DNA from: Bifidobacteriaceae bacterium
Lineage (GTDB): Bacteria; Actinomycetota; Actinomycetes; Actinomycetales; WQXJ01
Direction of reading: 5' to 3'
Assembly (NCBI GenBank): GCA_031272885.1
Contig: JAISSX010000037.1
Span: forward strand, 79,034-143,033
Length of the DNA stretch: 64,000 nucleotides
A program made the translations under genes and the position numbers. The notes under the pieces were generated by a model, which saw only the letters and a program-made list of their open reading frames with translations, was not told the origin of the DNA and made no database searches. Positions 28,741 to 36,708 of the stretch are shown in pieces. Every line of letters begins with the position of its first letter. The first letter of the stretch is position 1.

Positions 28741-29149
28741 GAGTCGCTGGCTGCTATCTCCCTGGCGGTTTCGGAAAGAGTCATGCACCAAAAGGGGGAC
28801 CTGATCGCCTATTTGGTACGCGCCAGAGAGCCAGGCAGCGCTATTCGGACATCGACCGGAACCCTTTGGTTTGTGTTTGTACAGGTCAACGCTTTGGGCT
28901 GGTTGTGGTGAGGTGGTCCTGGCCGGGTGTTGGCTGATTGAACCGGCCGTTGGGTGTACCACATAAGCGATTAGGTCGCTGTTGTGAGCGTGGGGTCGTG
29001 TTGTTGGTGTCGTGGCTGGCCGTTACAGGGGACGGTTCCACGGAGCGCGTTACAGGGGACATTACAGGGGACGGTTCCGCGGAGCGCGTTACAGGGGACA
29101 TTACAGGGGACGGTTCCGTGGACCCGCCCCCAGTAACGCGAGAAGAGCC
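28741..29149. other. Gene-free spacer with a short tandem array
   Basis: There is no plausible CDS in this 409-base stretch between copy 1 of the DUF4097 gene and the ABC permease. Its first 280 bases are T/G-rich compared with the flanking genes and show no recognised element. The last part holds the TTACAGGGGAC array annotated separately. It could be the remains of a lost mobile element (inference only). Confidence 0.5.
29022..29122. repeat. Tandem repeat, 39-bp unit
   Basis: A 39-bp unit built from GTTACAGGGGAC, ATTACAGGGGAC and GGTTCCGCGGAGCGC occurs at 29049-29087 and again, truncated, from 29088. A shorter first copy at 29022-29048 lacks the middle 12 bases. Three units give five TTACAGGGGAC words within about 100 bases. 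Confidence 0.85.
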
Positions 29150-30370
29150 CTACGCAGCAGCCGGGGCCGCCACTAGGTTGCCGCCGGCATCGGCCGTCTG
29201 GGTCCGCAGGCGACCCACCAGCAGACCAACCGCGAAGATGGCAACGGCGAACAGCAACACGATGCCGTTGTAACCCCAGAAGGTGCTCATCGGGTCACCG
29301 TCCTGCACCGCAAAGGTGGCCTTGGCGAACCAGAAGGTGGGCGTGGCGTGCGCCACCTTCAGCACGGTGTCACCCATCAGGCTGAGGTCATCCATGAAGA
29401 TGCCGGACAGGAAGGCGAAACCCAGCGAGACGATGTTGGCCACGCCGTTTTGGGCGGCGGCCCGCATGCCGGTTTGGGCCACCAGGAAGCCGATAGCCAA
29501 GGGCACCAGGGCGTAAATCAGGGCCGCCACGGCCAGGATGCCGAACCGGGCCGGCTGGCCCTGCAGCAGGTCCAGCCCACCGGTGGCCGGGATCAGGGTC
29601 AACACCATCATGAACAACCAAGCGAACAGCACCAGGGCCACGCAGGCGAACGCCACTTGGGTGCTCATGCGTCCGGGCGCCAACGGCGAAGCCAGGTTGC
29701 GCCGGCGCACCTCACCGCCCATGAAGGTGGAGAAGACCATGCCCACCAGCACCATCAGCCCAGCCGTCAGCGGATAGGCCATCCAGCGGAAGAAGAAGTA
29801 GGCCTTGTAGTAGATGCTCTTGGCGCCTTCCACCTCAACCACTTCGACCGGCACCTGCTGGTCGGTGGCGGCAGCGGCCTGGCTCAAAGCCTCGGCCAGC
29901 GGTGTGTCCGGTTCGGCGCTCAGCACCATGCGCACCGCGTTCAGGTAGGCGTTGGTGACCTGGTCCATGTACTGGCCAGTGAAGGCTAGGTAGTTGACCA
30001 CCGTCTCCACCGTGGGGGCGGGGGCGCCATCGGCCACGGCGGCCTGGAAGGCGTCACCGAAGCCGGCCGGCACAATCACGATGTAGGGCGTGGTGTTCTT
30101 GGCCGTCGCATCCTGCAGGGCCACCGTGTTGTCTTCCAGGGCGACTGGCGTGGAGCGGGTGGCCAGGTAGTCGGTCAACCCTTCCGACAGGGCCGAATGG
30201 TCGCGGTCGATGACGGCCACGTTCGGTTTGGCTTCCGAGAAGGTCTCCACCGAGGTCAGGTTGATGTTGGCCAGGATGAATACCCCCAGCATGCCCAGAC
30301 CAATCACGTACAGCAACACGTTGGGCCATTGACGAACGATCAGACGCAGGGCGGTCCTAAAGGCTGGCAT
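29150..30370 (-). CDS. ABC-2 family transporter permease (YhgE/Pip-like)
   Basis: A 406-residue ABC-2 membrane component. One N-terminal helix (residues about 12-38) is followed by a large extracytoplasmic domain (about 40-190, with a PNVAVIDRDHSALSEGL start typical of this family), then five more helices. It pairs with the upstream permease, whose 3' end overlaps its start by 14 bases, so the exporter is probably a heterodimer. The cargo is unknown; such systems often export lipids, peptides or antimicrobials. Confidence 0.82.
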   Translation of the reverse strand: MPAFRTALRLIVRQWPNVLLYVIGLGMLGVFILANINLTSVETFSEAKPNVAVIDRDHSALSEGLTDYLATRSTPVALEDNTVALQDATAKNTTPYIVIVPAGFGDAFQAAVADGAPAPTVETVVNYLAFTGQYMDQVTNAYLNAVRMVLSAEPDTPLAEALSQAAAATDQQVPVEVVEVEGAKSIYYKAYFFFRWMAYPLTAGLMVLVGMVFSTFMGGEVRRRNLASPLAPGRMSTQVAFACVALVLFAWLFMMVLTLIPATGGLDLLQGQPARFGILAVAALIYALVPLAIGFLVAQTGMRAAAQNGVANIVSLGFAFLSGIFMDDLSLMGDTVLKVAHATPTFWFAKATFAVQDGDPMSTFWGYNGIVLLFAVAIFAVGLLVGRLRTQTADAGGNLVAAPAAA

Positions 30371-31544
30371 AGCGCTTCCTCCTCAACATCAGGGTGGACA
30401 GAACAAAGAACACTGCGGCCAGGCCCAGCAGGGCAAGAATCGCCTGGAAGAACTGCTGGTAGCCGTCGTAGTAGTACAGGGCGTGGAAGGCCTGAGTGAC
30501 CTGCCGCGCCGGGTTGGCCAGGGCAAACAAGGGGGCGTTTTCGGCCGCGCTCTCCGCCAGGTCCTGGGCGAACGGCCCATAGAGGCCAGCGAACAGGGAG
30601 AGGAAGCAGGACAAGGTGGCGGTGATACCGCTCTTGGCGCCGCTAGAGATGGGCAAAGACCCCACGAACGCGCCGGTGAATGTCATGGCCAGCACCCCTA
30701 CGGCCAGGGTCAGCAAGACGGCCGGATCCTTGCCGCCGAACGAGGTGCCGAAAGCGAATTTGACGTAGCTGTAGCCGACCAGTTGGACACCGAAACCCAC
30801 CACCCAAGAAGCGGCGATGGCCGGGGCCAGGGTGCGGGCCTTGGATTGGCCGGCCAGCGAGCGCCGAGCCCCCAGAGCCGAGGTGTTGGCCTGGATGTCT
30901 TCGACGGCGGCCAGCGCGAAGCTCATCATCATGATGACCGAGAAAGCCAGGGCCGAATACATGTAGGCCAGCGAGTCACTGGGCGGGTTGGCAGTGACCG
31001 AAACCCGCTGGGTGTAGGACACCTCCGTGGTCAGCCGCTCCAGCAGAGCCGGGTCGGTGAACAGCGACGGGTCCGTTTGGGCCATGGCGCCGACCAGGCT
31101 GGCCGTCTGCCAATACTGGTCCAGCACGATCTTGACGATCGAAGCGTTGGTGCCGGTGGTCGAACTGGCGTAGCGGGCGTCGACGTGGAAGGCCGGCTGG
31201 CCGGTGGCGTCAACCGTGATGAAGCCCGTGTAGTCGCCATCGGTCAGCGCCTGGCGGGCGGCCTCGTCGCTGTCCACGTAGGTGGTGTCGAAGATGGCGG
31301 TGTCACCTTCAGCAACCGTGTCCTTGGACAGCGCCGTGATCATCTCCGGCAGGCCAGTGGTCGCCTGGTAGGCGGCGTCATCGACCACCACGATCTCAAC
31401 CGGCTTGAGGGCGTAGGCCTCATCCAAGTTGCCCAGCATGGCGTAGATCAAGGTGCACAACACCAGGGGGAAGGCGATGGCCCACAACAAGGTGTCGCGC
31501 TGGCGCACCAACGTCTTGACGGTGGTTATGAACGTGATACCCAT
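30357..31544 (-). CDS. ABC-2 family transporter permease (second subunit)
   Basis: A 395-residue permease with the same topology as its partner: a single N-terminal helix, an extracytoplasmic domain beginning PVEIVVVDDAAYQ, then about five helices ending in a basic tail (RRKRYASL). It starts two bases after the ATPase stop. The domain also contains SVIMMMSFALAAVEDIQANTS, a typical ABC2 helix with its cytoplasmic coupling segment. Confidence 0.83.
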   Translation of the reverse strand: MGITFITTVKTLVRQRDTLLWAIAFPLVLCTLIYAMLGNLDEAYALKPVEIVVVDDAAYQATTGLPEMITALSKDTVAEGDTAIFDTTYVDSDEAARQALTDGDYTGFITVDATGQPAFHVDARYASSTTGTNASIVKIVLDQYWQTASLVGAMAQTDPSLFTDPALLERLTTEVSYTQRVSVTANPPSDSLAYMYSALAFSVIMMMSFALAAVEDIQANTSALGARRSLAGQSKARTLAPAIAASWVVGFGVQLVGYSYVKFAFGTSFGGKDPAVLLTLAVGVLAMTFTGAFVGSLPISSGAKSGITATLSCFLSLFAGLYGPFAQDLAESAAENAPLFALANPARQVTQAFHALYYYDGYQQFFQAILALLGLAAVFFVLSTLMLRRKRYASL

Positions 31545-31546
31545 GA

Positions 31547-32482
31547 TCAGTCCCTCAGTTCCTTGCCGGTAATGGCCAAGAAGACGTCATTCAGCGTGGG
31601 CGGCTCGGAGTAGACCCGGCCGTAGGTGAGCCCGGAGCCGTGCAGCAGGTCCAGGATTTCGCCCACCCCGCGCGCGCCGCGCAGGCAGGTCAGCTTGAGC
31701 ACATCGCCTTCCAAGCTGACCCCGGTGACATGCGGCAGGGCCTGCACGGCCGCCACCACGGACTGATCCGGCGTGGCCAGTTCGATCTCTACCTTCTCGC
31801 CGATGTCGACCAGGCCCTTCAGTTCGCTGTTGGTGCCCAACGCGAGCTGCTGGCCGTGATCCAGGATCATGATGCGGGTGCAGATCTGCTCCACTTCCTC
31901 CATGTAGTGGCTGGTGTACAGCACCGTGGAACCCTCTTGGTTGAGGCGTTGGATGCCTTCCAGGATGGCGTTGCGACTCTGCGGGTCTACCGCCACCGTC
32001 GGCTCGTCGAAGAAGATCAGTTCCGGCTTGTGGGCGATGCCGCAGGCGATGTTGAGCCGGCGGGCCAAGCCGCCGGACAGCTTGCGGGGGCGGAACTTGC
32101 GGTAGTCACCCAGGCCCACGAAGTCGATCGCCTCTTCCACCAGAGCCTTGCGGCGGTTGGCGTCCGAGACGTACAGCGAGCAGAAGTAGTCGATGTTCTC
32201 GTACACCGACAAGGTGTCGAACACCGCCATGTTCTGGGGCACGATGCCGATGCGCCGCTTCAGGTCGTAGCGGGTGGGGCTCATCGTTTCGCCGAACAGT
32301 TCGATGGTCCCGCGGTCATAGGTCAGTAGCTGCAACATGCAGTTGATGGCGGTGGTCTTGCCCGAGCCGTTGGGGCCCAACAGGCCGAACACTTCGCCTT
32401 TTTCGATTGACAGGTTGAAATGATCCAGCGCCACCAGTTCCTTGTAGCGCTTGGTCAGATCGTGGATCTCCACAACTCCCAT
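31547..32482 (-). CDS. ABC-2 exporter ATP-binding protein
   Basis: A 311-residue DrrA/CcmA-type ATPase with Walker A GPNGSGKTTA (residues about 36-45), signature LSGGLARRLNIA, Walker B LIFFDEPTVAVD and switch segment YTSHYMEEVE. The C-terminal 90 residues form the extra beta-domain seen in drug/lipid exporters. First gene of a three-gene operon divergent from the histidine kinase, sharing a ~130-base regulatory spacer. Confidence 0.9.
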   Translation of the reverse strand: MGVVEIHDLTKRYKELVALDHFNLSIEKGEVFGLLGPNGSGKTTAINCMLQLLTYDRGTIELFGETMSPTRYDLKRRIGIVPQNMAVFDTLSVYENIDYFCSLYVSDANRRKALVEEAIDFVGLGDYRKFRPRKLSGGLARRLNIACGIAHKPELIFFDEPTVAVDPQSRNAILEGIQRLNQEGSTVLYTSHYMEEVEQICTRIMILDHGQQLALGTNSELKGLVDIGEKVEIELATPDQSVVAAVQALPHVTGVSLEGDVLKLTCLRGARGVGEILDLLHGSGLTYGRVYSEPPTLNDVFLAITGKELRD

Positions 32483-32542
32483 TGCGATGGCCTTTCTCCC
32501 GAAGTTGGCTCCATCTTTTCGGCCCGGACGGGTGTGCCGGAA

Positions 32543-32590
32543 GTGAACGCTGTCACCACTTTTCGCCCGTCAGGCTGTGACAAATGTCAC
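32543..32590. promoter_or_regulatory. Paired GTGA-N6-TCAC dyads
   Basis: A perfect palindrome GTGACA-AA-TGTCAC at 32577-32590 and a related GTGAACGCTGTCAC at 32543-32556 start 34 bp apart, about three helical turns, between the divergent ATPase and kinase genes. Candidate operator. Confidence 0.45.
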
Positions 32591-32610
32591 GTTCTGGCAG
32601 ACTCCTTGCT

Positions 32611-33705
32611 GTGGAAAGGGCCACGGACAAGGCGATGGTGCTGGCACTGTGCCTGATGGCGCTGGGGCTGCACGGCATCGACACTGTGGCCGTGGTGGTT
32701 GGCCTGATCGCGCTGATCGTGGCCTGCCTGTACGAACTGCCGGTGCTACCGCCCTGGGTCCGTTGGGCCCTGCCGCTGGGGCTGTTGGCCTTGGGCTGCC
32801 TGGGCGCCACCTGCACCTGCGTGGTGCCCCTGGCGGTCTACGACCTGGCGCGACGCCGCTGGTGGCTGGGCCTGCTGGGCTTGGGACCGCTGTTGGTGGC
32901 TCACCCGCATGACAAGGCATGGTTCGGCGCCTTGGTGGTGTTGGGCGTCATCGCCGGCCTGCTGGCCTGGCGGACCGGCCGGGTCTTGACCACTGTGGCC
33001 GCCTTCCGGGCCCTCCGGGATGACCTGACCGATCAGTCCCGCTCCCTGCAGGCCCGCCACCGCCACCTGCGTGACCGGCACGAACTGGAGGTGCGGTTGG
33101 CCACGCTGGGCGAGCGGGCCCGCATCGCGCGGGAAATCCATGACAACGTGGGGCACCTGCTGACCCGTTCCGTGCTGCAGGTAGAGGCGCTGCAGGTGGT
33201 GCATGCCGCCGATGACGCCCTGGCGGCCGAGTTGGGTCAGGTGGGGGAGACGCTGCACACCGCTTTCGACACGGTGCGGGCCTCGGTGCACGGCCTGCAC
33301 GATGACGCGCTGGACCTGGGCGCCCAACTGCGCAACCTGGCCGAGGCCGCGCCTGGGCTTGAGGTGGCGGTTGCTTTCGAGGCCGATGCCGCCGCCATGC
33401 CACCGGCCGTGGCCGCCGCCTTCTTGGCCATCGCCCGCGAGGCGCTGGCCAACACCGAACGCCACTCAGACGCCACGCGGGTGCGCCTGAGCGTGGTCGA
33501 GTTCCCGGGGCTCTACCAACTGAGCGTGCAGGACAATGGGACCAAGGCGCCGCGGGCCGGCGGTGGCCCGGATAACAAGGGCCGACGGGACGGCATCGGC
33601 CTGGCCGGTATGGAAGAACGTGTGCTGGGGCTGGGCGGGGTGTTCCGGGCCGGCTTCGATCACGGTTTCAAGGTTTGGGCGACGGTACCGAAGGAGACCC
33701 CATGA
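32611..33705 (+). CDS. NarL/LiaS-type sensor histidine kinase
   Basis: About 364 residues. The N-terminal third is membrane (four to five helices) with very short loops, so the protein probably senses within the membrane. The HisKA_3 box reads ERARIAREIHDNVGHLL (phospho-His in EIHDN). The ATP-binding domain shows the N-box in AREALANTERHSDATRV and the G-box GIGLAGMEERV. The start is uncertain: ATG 32584 lies on the operator palindrome, so I chose GTG 32611; ATG 32635 is also possible. It overlaps the response regulator (ATGA). Confidence 0.85.
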   Translation: MERATDKAMVLALCLMALGLHGIDTVAVVVGLIALIVACLYELPVLPPWVRWALPLGLLALGCLGATCTCVVPLAVYDLARRRWWLGLLGLGPLLVAHPHDKAWFGALVVLGVIAGLLAWRTGRVLTTVAAFRALRDDLTDQSRSLQARHRHLRDRHELEVRLATLGERARIAREIHDNVGHLLTRSVLQVEALQVVHAADDALAAELGQVGETLHTAFDTVRASVHGLHDDALDLGAQLRNLAEAAPGLEVAVAFEADAAAMPPAVAAAFLAIAREALANTERHSDATRVRLSVVEFPGLYQLSVQDNGTKAPRAGGGPDNKGRRDGIGLAGMEERVLGLGGVFRAGFDHGFKVWATVPKETP

Positions 33706-34328
33706 GGGTTGTGATTGTGGATGACGATCCGTTTGTCTGCACCTCGCTGCAAACCATCTTGGGGGCGCAGGCCGATGTCGAGGTGGCAGGTGTGGGGCAC
33801 GATGGCGCGGCGGCGGTGGCGTTGTACGCGCAGCACGGCCCGGATGTGCTGTTGATGGACATCCAGATGCCCGGCATGGGCGGCCTGGAGGCGGGTCAGA
33901 GCATCCTGGCGGCCGATCCGTCAGCCAGGATCGTCTACTTGACTACGTTCGCCGATGACGAGTACATCGCCGCCGCCCTGCGCATGGGAGCGAAGGGCTA
34001 CCTGATCAAACAAGAAGTGGCCACCATTGCCCCGGCCTTACGGCTGGTGATGGCCGGGCAGTCCGTCTTGGGCTCCGAGGTGCTGGAACGGATGGACAGC
34101 CTGGTCCGCGGCCCGGCGTCCGTGGGGGACAGCCCGGCCTTGGCCGAACTGTCGGAACGGGAGCGGGAAATCGTCGCCCTGGTGGCGGAAGGCCTGGACA
34201 ACCGTGACATTGCGGCTCAGCTTTACATGTCCGAGGGCACGGTGCGCAACCACATCAGCGCCATCCTGGCCAAACTGGACCTAAAGAACCGCACCCAGTT
34301 GGCGGTGCTCTACCTGCGGGGTCACTGA
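33702..34328 (+). CDS. NarL/LuxR-family response regulator
   Basis: A 208-residue regulator starting at ATG 33702 after AAGGAGA. The receiver domain has the acidic pocket VDDD, phospho-acceptor in LLMDIQMPGMGG (residue 52 region), and LTTFADDEYI. The C-terminal LuxR-type helix-turn-helix reads LSEREREIVALVAEGLDNRDIAAQLYMSEGTVRNHI. It is cotranscribed with the kinase. The neighbouring DUF4097 genes with shared upstream elements are likely targets (inference). Confidence 0.92.
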   Translation: MRVVIVDDDPFVCTSLQTILGAQADVEVAGVGHDGAAAVALYAQHGPDVLLMDIQMPGMGGLEAGQSILAADPSARIVYLTTFADDEYIAAALRMGAKGYLIKQEVATIAPALRLVMAGQSVLGSEVLERMDSLVRGPASVGDSPALAELSEREREIVALVAEGLDNRDIAAQLYMSEGTVRNHISAILAKLDLKNRTQLAVLYLRGH

Positions 34329-34356
34329 GAGCGCGGGCCGTATCTCCCTGGCCCAA

Positions 34357-34426
34357 GTTCAGGGTCGAATCAGGGTGATCTCGGGGCGCATCCCCCATGG
34401 CGGGCCGTCTCCGCCACATCTAGATT
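34357..34426 (+). promoter_or_regulatory. Promoter/operator of DUF4097 gene 2
   Basis: It mirrors the region before copy 1. Direct repeats GTTCAGGGT and AATCAGGGT are 11 bp apart (34357, 34368), a GGGG-CGCAT-CCCCC dyad lies at 34383-34396, and TAGATT (34421-34426) sits 8 bases before the ATG. Confidence 0.6.
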
Positions 34427-34433
34427 GAGAACC

Positions 34434-35339
34434 ATGACGAAGCAGAGCCCTCACCCCCGCCACACCCGCCGCCTTGTGACCCTCACCGTTGCCGCCGCCT
34501 TGGCCGTGGCCGGCGCCGGCCTGTTGGCCGGTTGCGGCACGGTATCGCTGCGCGGGGTTGACCCGGAATCGACCGATTTCGAGCTCAGCGGCACCGATGT
34601 CACGATCACCAGCGCCAACAGCGACATGACAGTGGTGCCGGGCGATGTGGGCCGGGTCCAGGTGACCCGCTGGGTCAGGGGGGGCGACCCTTCGTGGGAG
34701 ATCACCCATGACATGGCACTTGATGGCGGCGGCGCCACAGACCTGATCGAACTGCGGGTCGACTGCCACATTCTGCAGAACTGTCTGGCCCGCTACGAAA
34801 TCACCGTGCCCCGTGGTGTGACGGTCCGCCTGGCATCCGACAACGGGGATTTGACCGCCAGCGGCTTCGCCGACGGCCTAGCCGTCAAGTCCGACAACGG
34901 CGACCTGGACCTATCCAACCTGACCTGCGCGGTGGGCATCGAAACCGACAACGGTGATATCGAACTGCGCAACGTGACGGGCAACGTGACGGTTTCAACC
35001 GACAACGGTTCATTGAACGCCAACCGGATCAGCAGTGACCAGTTCACGGTCGATTCCGACAATGCCGATGTCGAGGTATCCGGCCTGGCCGCCCAAGTGG
35101 TCCGCCTGACCACGCAGAACGGCGACCTGGACGTGGTGATGGATGAGGTGCCCCGAGAGGTGACGGTGGAGTCCAAGAATGCCGACCTGGATCTGGCGGT
35201 GCCACACGGCGATTATGAGGTCTCGATCGAGAAGGACCATGGTGATTCGGACTCGCAGGTCAAGAGCACTTCGGGTGCCTCCAACACCATCACCATCGTG
35301 ACCGAGAACGGCGACATCGACCTGTCCTATTCCGATTGA
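34434..35339 (+). CDS. DUF4097-type beta-strand-repeat lipoprotein (copy 2)
   Basis: A 301-residue lipoprotein with lipobox LLAGC and a solenoid of short DNGD/DNGSL turns. It is clearly paralogous to the 27712 product: both contain STDF-L-GTDVTIT, TDLIELR, a conserved Cys pair near the centre, SGFADGLA-K, and a SGASNTIT C-terminal motif. The start ATG 34434 fits a leaderless transcript; the track's TTG nine bases upstream is less likely. It lies just downstream of the response regulator, on the same strand. Confidence 0.78.
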   Translation: MTKQSPHPRHTRRLVTLTVAAALAVAGAGLLAGCGTVSLRGVDPESTDFELSGTDVTITSANSDMTVVPGDVGRVQVTRWVRGGDPSWEITHDMALDGGGATDLIELRVDCHILQNCLARYEITVPRGVTVRLASDNGDLTASGFADGLAVKSDNGDLDLSNLTCAVGIETDNGDIELRNVTGNVTVSTDNGSLNANRISSDQFTVDSDNADVEVSGLAAQVVRLTTQNGDLDVVMDEVPREVTVESKNADLDLAVPHGDYEVSIEKDHGDSDSQVKSTSGASNTITIVTENGDIDLSYSD

Positions 35340-35402
35340 TCTGTTGGCCGGTTCGGCCTGTCGTTCCCTTGACGAGACTGAGTGCGGACTAGAATTGTGG
35401 AC

Positions 35403-35699
35403 ATGACCACAACGACGTCGTTGGCCAACGCCAAAGCCCGCCTGTCAGCCTTTGTCGAGATTGTCGAGACCACCCAGCAACGGGTGGTGATCACCAAGAA
35501 TGGCGAGCCGGCCGCGGTGCTGATCTCGCCGGCCGAACTCGAATCGTTGGAGGAGACCGTGGCCTGGCTGTCGCAGGCCGGCATCGGGCCAAGCCTGGCC
35601 GCCTCGGAAGCCGAGGCCGCCGCCGGGCCGGCCGCCGGCCAGTCCTCCGATGGCCTGCTGGGCCGCCTGGGCAAGCGCCTGGCCGGAGGCGGGCAGTGA
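35403..35699 (+). CDS. Phd/YefM-family antitoxin
   Basis: A 98-residue antitoxin. The N-terminal half, TTTSLANAKARLSAFVEIVETTQQRVVITKNGEPAAVLISPAELESLEET, has the Phd/YefM fold with its typical hydrophobic core. The C-terminal half is an Ala/Gly-rich tail. TAGAAT (35390-35395) is 7 bases before the ATG, so the mRNA is probably leaderless; the track's start at 35382 lies upstream of this. It overlaps the toxin start (GTGA). Confidence 0.82.
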   Translation: MTTTTSLANAKARLSAFVEIVETTQQRVVITKNGEPAAVLISPAELESLEETVAWLSQAGIGPSLAASEAEAAAGPAAGQSSDGLLGRLGKRLAGGGQ

Positions 35700-35995
35700 A
35701 CGCCGCCGCTCCCACCGCCCTAGTGGCACCAGGGCAGGAGTGGGAGGCCCGCTGGACCACCCCTGCTGTGGCCGCCATGGATGCCATGCCGCCCACGGTG
35801 GCGCTGGCCGCTTACGTCTACGTGGCTGGGCCGCTCAGTGCCGATCCGGACAGCTACTCGGTACCCCTGGCCGGCTCACTCGAAGGCCGGCGTTCGGCTG
35901 CGGTGGGCGGCGCCTACCGCGTCCTGGTCCGCCCCGACCAGACCACGGGCGCCCTGTGGGTCGAGGCCGTCAACTACCGCCTACCCCAACGCTGA
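35696..35995 (+). CDS. RelE/ParE-family toxin (putative)
   Basis: A 99-residue partner of the Phd-like antitoxin. The second half, LAGSLEGRRSAAVGGAYRVLVRPDQ, followed by WVEAVNYR, matches the beta-sheet core and C-terminal strand of RelE/ParE toxins, which cut mRNA on the ribosome or poison gyrase. The N-terminal 40 residues are more divergent and longer than usual. The GTG start overlaps the antitoxin stop. Toxicity is inferred from position and core similarity. Confidence 0.65.
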   Translation: MNAAAPTALVAPGQEWEARWTTPAVAAMDAMPPTVALAAYVYVAGPLSADPDSYSVPLAGSLEGRRSAAVGGAYRVLVRPDQTTGALWVEAVNYRLPQR

Positions 35996-36054
35996 CCCCA
36001 CCGCCAGGTTCCCGATGCCGCCAGGTGACTTGGGGCGCCATCGGGCGCTTCGAA

Positions 36055-36708
36055 CTACAGAAGGTGGCCGGAGGCCATGCGCAGGGTGCGGTCGGCTGCC
36101 ACTTCGGCTTCGGCGGCATCGTGCGTCACCCACAGGGCGGCCGTACCCGCCTGGCGCAAGATGTCACGCACCTGGACACGCAACGCCTCGCGCATGTCGG
36201 CATCGAGGGCGCTGAGCGGCTCATCGAGCAACAACAAGCGCGGCCGTGGTGCCAGCGCCCGGGCGAGCGCCACCCGCTGGGCCTGGCCGCCGGACAGGGT
36301 GGTGACATCCCGCCGGCCGAAGCCTGCCAGGTCCACCAACTCAAGCAGTTCTGCTACCCGGGCGTCCCGTTCCGCGCCGCGCACGCCCGCCATCGTCAAG
36401 CCGAAACCAACGTTGCGGGCCACCGACAGGTGGGCAAACAGTTGGCCGTCCTGGAACATCAGGCCGAAGCGGCGCTGGTGCACCGGCACGCCACGCAGGT
36501 CAACGCCGTCCCACGCCACGCGGCCGCCAGCCAGCGGCTCCAGCCCGGCCACCGCCCGCAACAGGGTCGACTTACCGCAACCGGACGGCCCCACCAGGGC
36601 GACGATCTCGCCCGGCGCCACCGCCAGGGAGACACCGTCCACCGCCACCGTGCGGCCATAGTGCACGATGGCGTCCGTTACCGTGAGGCCAGCCGTCGCC
36701 TCGGTCAC
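36055..36708 (-). CDS. Thiamine ABC transporter ATP-binding protein (ThiQ-like)
   Basis: A 217-residue ATPase with Walker A GPSGCGKSTLL, signature LSGGQAQRVALARAL and Walker B LLLLDEPLSALD, followed by WVTHDAAEA. Short length and closeness to the iron/thiamine-type ATPases fit ThiQ. It overlaps the permease stop region by four bases. Last gene of a riboswitch-controlled operon. Confidence 0.85.
   Translation of the reverse strand: MTEATAGLTVTDAIVHYGRTVAVDGVSLAVAPGEIVALVGPSGCGKSTLLRAVAGLEPLAGGRVAWDGVDLRGVPVHQRRFGLMFQDGQLFAHLSVARNVGFGLTMAGVRGAERDARVAELLELVDLAGFGRRDVTTLSGGQAQRVALARALAPRPRLLLLDEPLSALDADMREALRVQVRDILRQAGTAALWVTHDAAEAEVAADRTLRMASGHLL

Noticed and set aside
29022-29122. Possible CRISPR or REP element
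   Set aside because: Units are contiguous without unique spacers and show no stable hairpin of REP type.
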